DNA from: MFD04716-140 sp963703125
Lineage (GTDB): Bacteria > Bacteroidota > Bacteroidia > Flavobacteriales > Flavobacteriaceae
Length of the DNA stretch: 64,000 bases
Assembly: GCA_963703125.1 (NCBI GenBank)
Contig: OY969790.1
Span: 682,001 to 746,000, forward strand
Direction of reading: 5' to 3'
Within the stretch, counting starts at the first letter, position 1; every line of letters starts with the position of its first letter. Positions 61,184 to 64,000 of this stretch are shown here, one piece after another. The notes beneath the pieces were generated by a model. The model was not told where the DNA came from, did not search any database, and worked only from the letters and a program-made list of their open reading frames with translations. A program made the translations under genes and the position numbers.

Positions 61184-61775
61184 ACCACTAATAATTTCAG
61201 GAGTATCAATTTTAGCAGGTTTTTACTTATGTATTTTTATAAAAAAAATTACAAATTTATCTCTTAATTCAGAAGTTAGTATTGAGATAAATCCATTAGA
61301 AATACTAACTACTTTAATTACTGTATCCCTTGCAATCTATGTAACCCGAACACTAGGCAAACAAAATGATTTGGAAAAAACAGAAAAAATTTCGTTAAGT
61401 CAATACTTGACAGACTTTAAAGATTTAGCAAACGAAAAAATATACAATATTTTAAAAGAAAAGAAATTTGATTCACCTTCAACTAACTCGGATTTAAAAG
61501 TATTGCGTAAAAAGGCTAGTACAATTATAAATTTAGGTCAAGAATTTAATTATTTTCAAAAAAACGAACCTTTAGGAATTGACTTAAATAACAAAGTACG
61601 AGACATTTGGGAATTACTGACAGATTGTCCCGACCAATTGGACGGAAGAACAAATAAAACTTTAAAGGAAGGAATAGATAGAATCAGACTTGAACAAATA
61701 AATAAAGTAGAAACTTCTTTAATCGATTTAGAAAAGATAGTTTTTAGTCTGACAATGTTAGTGAATAAAAAATAG
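61164..61775 (+). CDS. Two-helix membrane protein, operon partner
   Basis: A 203-residue protein with transmembrane helices at about 9-26 (LIISGVSILAGFYLCIFI) and 46-63 (LEILTTLITVSLAIYVTR), and a cytoplasmic helical domain (about 70-203; charged, coiled-coil-like, rich in Lys, Glu, Asn and Leu). It lies 10 bases before an intron remnant. A two-helix membrane protein encoded last in a small ATPase-containing operon would fit an effector or anchor, but nothing in the sequence proves it. No family recognised. Confidence 0.6.
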   Translation: MLQKLNKPLIISGVSILAGFYLCIFIKKITNLSLNSEVSIEINPLEILTTLITVSLAIYVTRTLGKQNDLEKTEKISLSQYLTDFKDLANEKIYNILKEKKFDSPSTNSDLKVLRKKASTIINLGQEFNYFQKNEPLGIDLNNKVRDIWELLTDCPDQLDGRTNKTLKEGIDRIRLEQINKVETSLIDLEKIVFSLTMLVNKK

Positions 61776-61778
61776 CCA

Positions 61779-62512
61779 GTTGCTAATCGAGTAGACGGGT
61801 CCGCCCCTAAATAAGAACGGACTGCGCCTCTCACACCACCGTACGTACGGGTCTCGTATACGGCGGTTCGTAATCCATCACTTCAAGGCTCTTTTCACCC
61901 TTGAAACTATCCCCTAGTTTAAGCATAGGCTATGAATCATCATTCCTATGCGAATTTTAAAGAGAATCACGTTCGGTCACTTCGTCGCTTGTGAGACCTC
62001 TGATTTTGCTATCAGCTCATTTCCAGCAACTACTATGACCTCTGCTGACTTCTCCATTGAGCTACACGTAGCTTTGGAGACCTCCCCAGGTAAGAACATC
62101 TTCTTTCCCCCGATTCCTGCCGTATCTACATTAATGCATCTTTTGTACTCGTTGGGCGTTACAATGATGTGCTTGCTTACCCATGCATAAATGCCTCTGT
62201 ATACGGTTCCTGTTCGTCAGTACCGAGTTTTGTAGTCTCGCTTCCTTCAGATGTAACTTCGCAGTTACCACCCTTGCGACTTACTAATGGTTCGAAGCGT
62301 TACCCTCGCCCATAAGGGACTTGCACCCTCTAGATTAATTAACTACATTTCTGTAGTTAAAAGATGCCCATGCTGGGCACACACAATGTATATAAAAAAT
62401 AGGCGAAATAGTAATAAATTAAAGGGTTTTGACTCGTTTCAAACTTTGAGCTATACCGAAAGTTTAGTACTTTTTAACCGCCTACTTTTCATATACTAAC
62501 CGTTGTATGCAA
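61779..62512 (+). repeat. Long imperfect palindrome interrupted by a group II intron
   Basis: With the intron (61786-62382) removed, the left half reads GTTGCTAACAATG then TATATAAAAAATAGGCG (to 62405), and the right half reads CGCCTACTTTTCATATA (62479-62495) then CTAACCGTTGTATGCAA (to 62512). The halves are near-complementary with TTGC-ACAA ends. The arrangement resembles attC sites of integron cassettes, but the exact attC core consensus is not met. The interior (62406-62478) holds a smaller hairpin. Confidence 0.6.
61786..62382 (-). mobile_element. ORF-less group II intron remnant
   Basis: Minus-strand 597-base element. The 5' end GTGTGCCCAGCATGGGC is a classical group II start, followed by the GGGTGCAAGTCCC tract near 62320. 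The 3' part has a domain V-like hairpin with the stem-ends ACCGCCGTATACG / CGTACGTACGGTGG (61835-61867) and a domain VI-like hairpin ending CTACTCGAT. No reverse-transcriptase ORF fits: domain IV is collapsed. The element may still splice if a maturase is supplied in trans, but this is unknown. Confidence 0.72.
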
Positions 62513-62562
62513 GCCAAAAAAAATACGAAATGCAACGTAATGCAAAAACCTAGAATTTGACA

Positions 62563-63483
62563 ATGTCAATCACAGAAGCAGAAATAGAGAAACTAATTAG
62601 TTGTACCAAAATGTTCATGAATCATGTTCACTTTGTACAACAATCTTTTAATCTACTACCTGATAACAAGCATTACGGCACTTGTATCAATTACATTGAC
62701 ATGCAAGAATATAGAGATGAATTTTGTAAAGAACTTGTCAATACAATATCTGAGTGGGTTTATAGCCAGAAAAAAGCAGCCGAAGTTGTTGACATTATGA
62801 TAGGAGAAGGGAGAAGTTTCCAAAATGCGCAAAACACCCTTACGACAGAAGCTTTTAATAAATTCCGAAACCACTCCACTGACAAGTTATTAGTCCAAGG
62901 GCAGTTTGGGGAATTACTGTTATTCAATTTCTTGCAAAGTTTTTTTAAGAGTGTTCCATTGCTTAGAAAGATGCCAATTACAACTTCTGTTGAAATGGAG
63001 AGGTTTGGCGCAGATGCAATTCATTACAATTACAGTGGAGGTAAAAATCTTTTCTATTTAGGCGAAGCAAAAACTTACAGCAGCAAATACAAGTTTGATA
63101 CAGCAATCGAAGATGCAATAGGAAGCATTTTAAAAACTTACAAAGAACATCGCAAAGAACTTGGAAGATATGTCTACGATTCGTTCATTGATGACGCTTT
63201 AATTGATATTGCAAAAGAATATAAAAATGGAACATTAAAAGAAGTGGAACTTCATTTAGTTTCAGTTATCACTTATTGCGAAAACAAAAAGATTGAAAAG
63301 AAAAACGAGAAACAAATCAAAAAGGATATTATTAAAATCATTGAAGAGCGAGGTAAAACTGTTGATAGAAAAATCTTTAATTCAATTGATGAAGGTTTGC
63401 ATCCACGATTTAATTACATAATTCTACCTGTTTGGGAATTGGATTTGCTCCTAGAACAATTTAAAAAATTGATTGGCAAATAA
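62563..63483 (+). CDS. hamA: HamA, Hachiman anti-phage nuclease subunit (DUF1837)
   Basis: A 306-residue DUF1837 protein. Start at the ATG 62563 (MSITEAEIEK); the upstream TTG at 62557 is less likely. The nuclease core is visible as Glu117 (FGELLLF), Asp151 (GADAIHY) and the ExK pair Glu168 and Lys170 (LGEAKTY), the PD-(D/E)xK pattern of the family. In characterised Hachiman systems HamA is a DNA nuclease held inactive by the helicase HamB. Stop overlaps the hamB start by one base (TAATG). Confidence 0.88.
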   Translation: MSITEAEIEKLISCTKMFMNHVHFVQQSFNLLPDNKHYGTCINYIDMQEYRDEFCKELVNTISEWVYSQKKAAEVVDIMIGEGRSFQNAQNTLTTEAFNKFRNHSTDKLLVQGQFGELLLFNFLQSFFKSVPLLRKMPITTSVEMERFGADAIHYNYSGGKNLFYLGEAKTYSSKYKFDTAIEDAIGSILKTYKEHRKELGRYVYDSFIDDALIDIAKEYKNGTLKEVELHLVSVITYCENKKIEKKNEKQIKKDIIKIIEERGKTVDRKIFNSIDEGLHPRFNYIILPVWELDLLLEQFKKLIGK

Positions 63484-64000
63484 TGGAAGTAAAAGATATT
63501 CTTATAAAGTTGCTCAATATAGAGCTTGTTTCAAATGCCAACAGGTTAAAATTCATTGAAAGGAATTCAGATGAACAAATTGATGAAGAATTTTTAACCG
63601 AAGTAATTTCTGTTTTGAATGATTTATCAGTAAAACCAGATGAAGTTTCAAAGAAACAACTCATTGCTATCTGCGCCTTAATTTGGACTTATAAAAAAAA
63701 AGAATGGGATGGCCTTAAAAATTATTTGATACTGTTTCTTTCAAGAGCTGGTTTTGGCCCTTCATCAATCATGATTGATTCGGAATATTCATTTTCAGAA
63801 AAACAATTTTCATTTAGCGAGAATTTGCTAAATCAATTTGCAGTTACAGTTGCACAGGTAAAAAACGAAATAAAAGTTGGCAACTCTATCTTTCTGTTAA
63901 GTGATTTTCAGAAAGATATTTGGGAAGCCATTGAAAAAAATTCACTGACGGGAATTTCAGCACCAACTTCTGCAGGAAAATCTTTTCTAATTCTGCTTAA
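63483..64000 (+). CDS. hamB: HamB, Hachiman helicase (truncated by window end)
   Basis: The first 172 residues are visible and the frame is open to the window end. A helical N-terminal region (1-140) is followed by a Q-motif-like LLSDFQKDIWEAIEKN and helicase motif I (Walker A) APTSAGKSF. Together with the adjacent HamA this identifies a Hachiman helicase. Later helicase motifs lie beyond the window. Confidence 0.82.
   Translation, partial: MEVKDILIKLLNIELVSNANRLKFIERNSDEQIDEEFLTEVISVLNDLSVKPDEVSKKQLIAICALIWTYKKKEWDGLKNYLILFLSRAGFGPSSIMIDSEYSFSEKQFSFSENLLNQFAVTVAQVKNEIKVGNSIFLLSDFQKDIWEAIEKNSLTGISAPTSAGKSFLILL

Noticed and set aside
61948..62499. Plus-strand frames of 70-80 residues between the membrane-protein gene and hamA
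   Set aside because: They lie in the antisense strand of the group II intron remnant and in the palindrome; no protein features.
61779..62512. Calling the palindrome a definite integron attC site
   Set aside because: The RYYYAAC / GTTRRRY core is not matched exactly and no integrase gene is in the window.

Overview
The window is chromosomal DNA of a flavobacterium (Bacteroidota, family Flavobacteriaceae, probably marine). The evidence is the gliding and type IX secretion genes gldJ and porV, promoters of the Bacteroidota TAnnTTTG type, an rrn operon ordered 16S-Ile-Ala-23S-5S, a two-lipoyl PDH E2 next to E1-alpha, and many lipoproteins and outer-membrane proteins. Species cannot be named from this sequence alone.

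Layout. 1-6.2 kb: end of an MlaF-like ABC ATPase gene, a DUF389 membrane protein, a mannose-1-phosphate guanylyltransferase, a SprT-like protein, a GNAT enzyme, an SDR enzyme and an M28 lipoprotein peptidase. 6.3-13 kb: pdhC, pdhA, cdd and porV on the minus strand, then gldJ on the plus strand; no porU lies between porV and gldJ. 13.2-17.3 kb: murF, two tRNA-Val genes, a Tat-exported beta-propeller protein and a PfkB kinase. 17.3-23.3 kb: a minus-strand run of amino-acid dehydrogenase, nhaD, exbB, exbD, a TonB-like gene and folC. 23.5-31.1 kb: acyl-CoA dehydrogenase and glutamate synthase gltBD. 31.2-36.7 kb: a complete rRNA operon with promoter, two boxA-like leaders and terminator. 36.9-48.8 kb: putative porin, RNase HII, surface lipoproteins, an OmpA-family protein, lipB with a small YqaE/Pmp3 gene, an SGNH hydrolase and lysS. 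48.9-56.1 kb: a cluster of cytochrome-c/DUF1549/DUF1553, DUF1501 and DUF2231-like genes, two of them broken by an extra G at matching A-GGGG sites, then a DASS transporter. 56.1-58.2 kb: small secreted proteins and a gene remnant.

From about 58.3 kb the DNA is accessory and clearly more AT-rich. A divergent pair (a membrane protein and a TetR regulator) shares two 18-bp operator-like repeats. Next comes a tightly overlapping three-gene operon (59778-61775): a STAS-like/GHKL ATPase fusion, a stand-alone STAS-like DUF4325 protein and a two-helix membrane protein. I do not recognise this as a named system; it is the best candidate for an undescribed module. Then comes an ORF-less group II intron remnant inserted inside a long palindrome, and finally a Hachiman defence system (hamA complete, hamB cut by the window end). 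Removing the intron restores GTTGCTAAC, the reverse complement of GTTAGCAAC found just before the three-gene operon. The operon is therefore framed like a gene cassette beside a known anti-phage system, which makes a defence role plausible but unproven.
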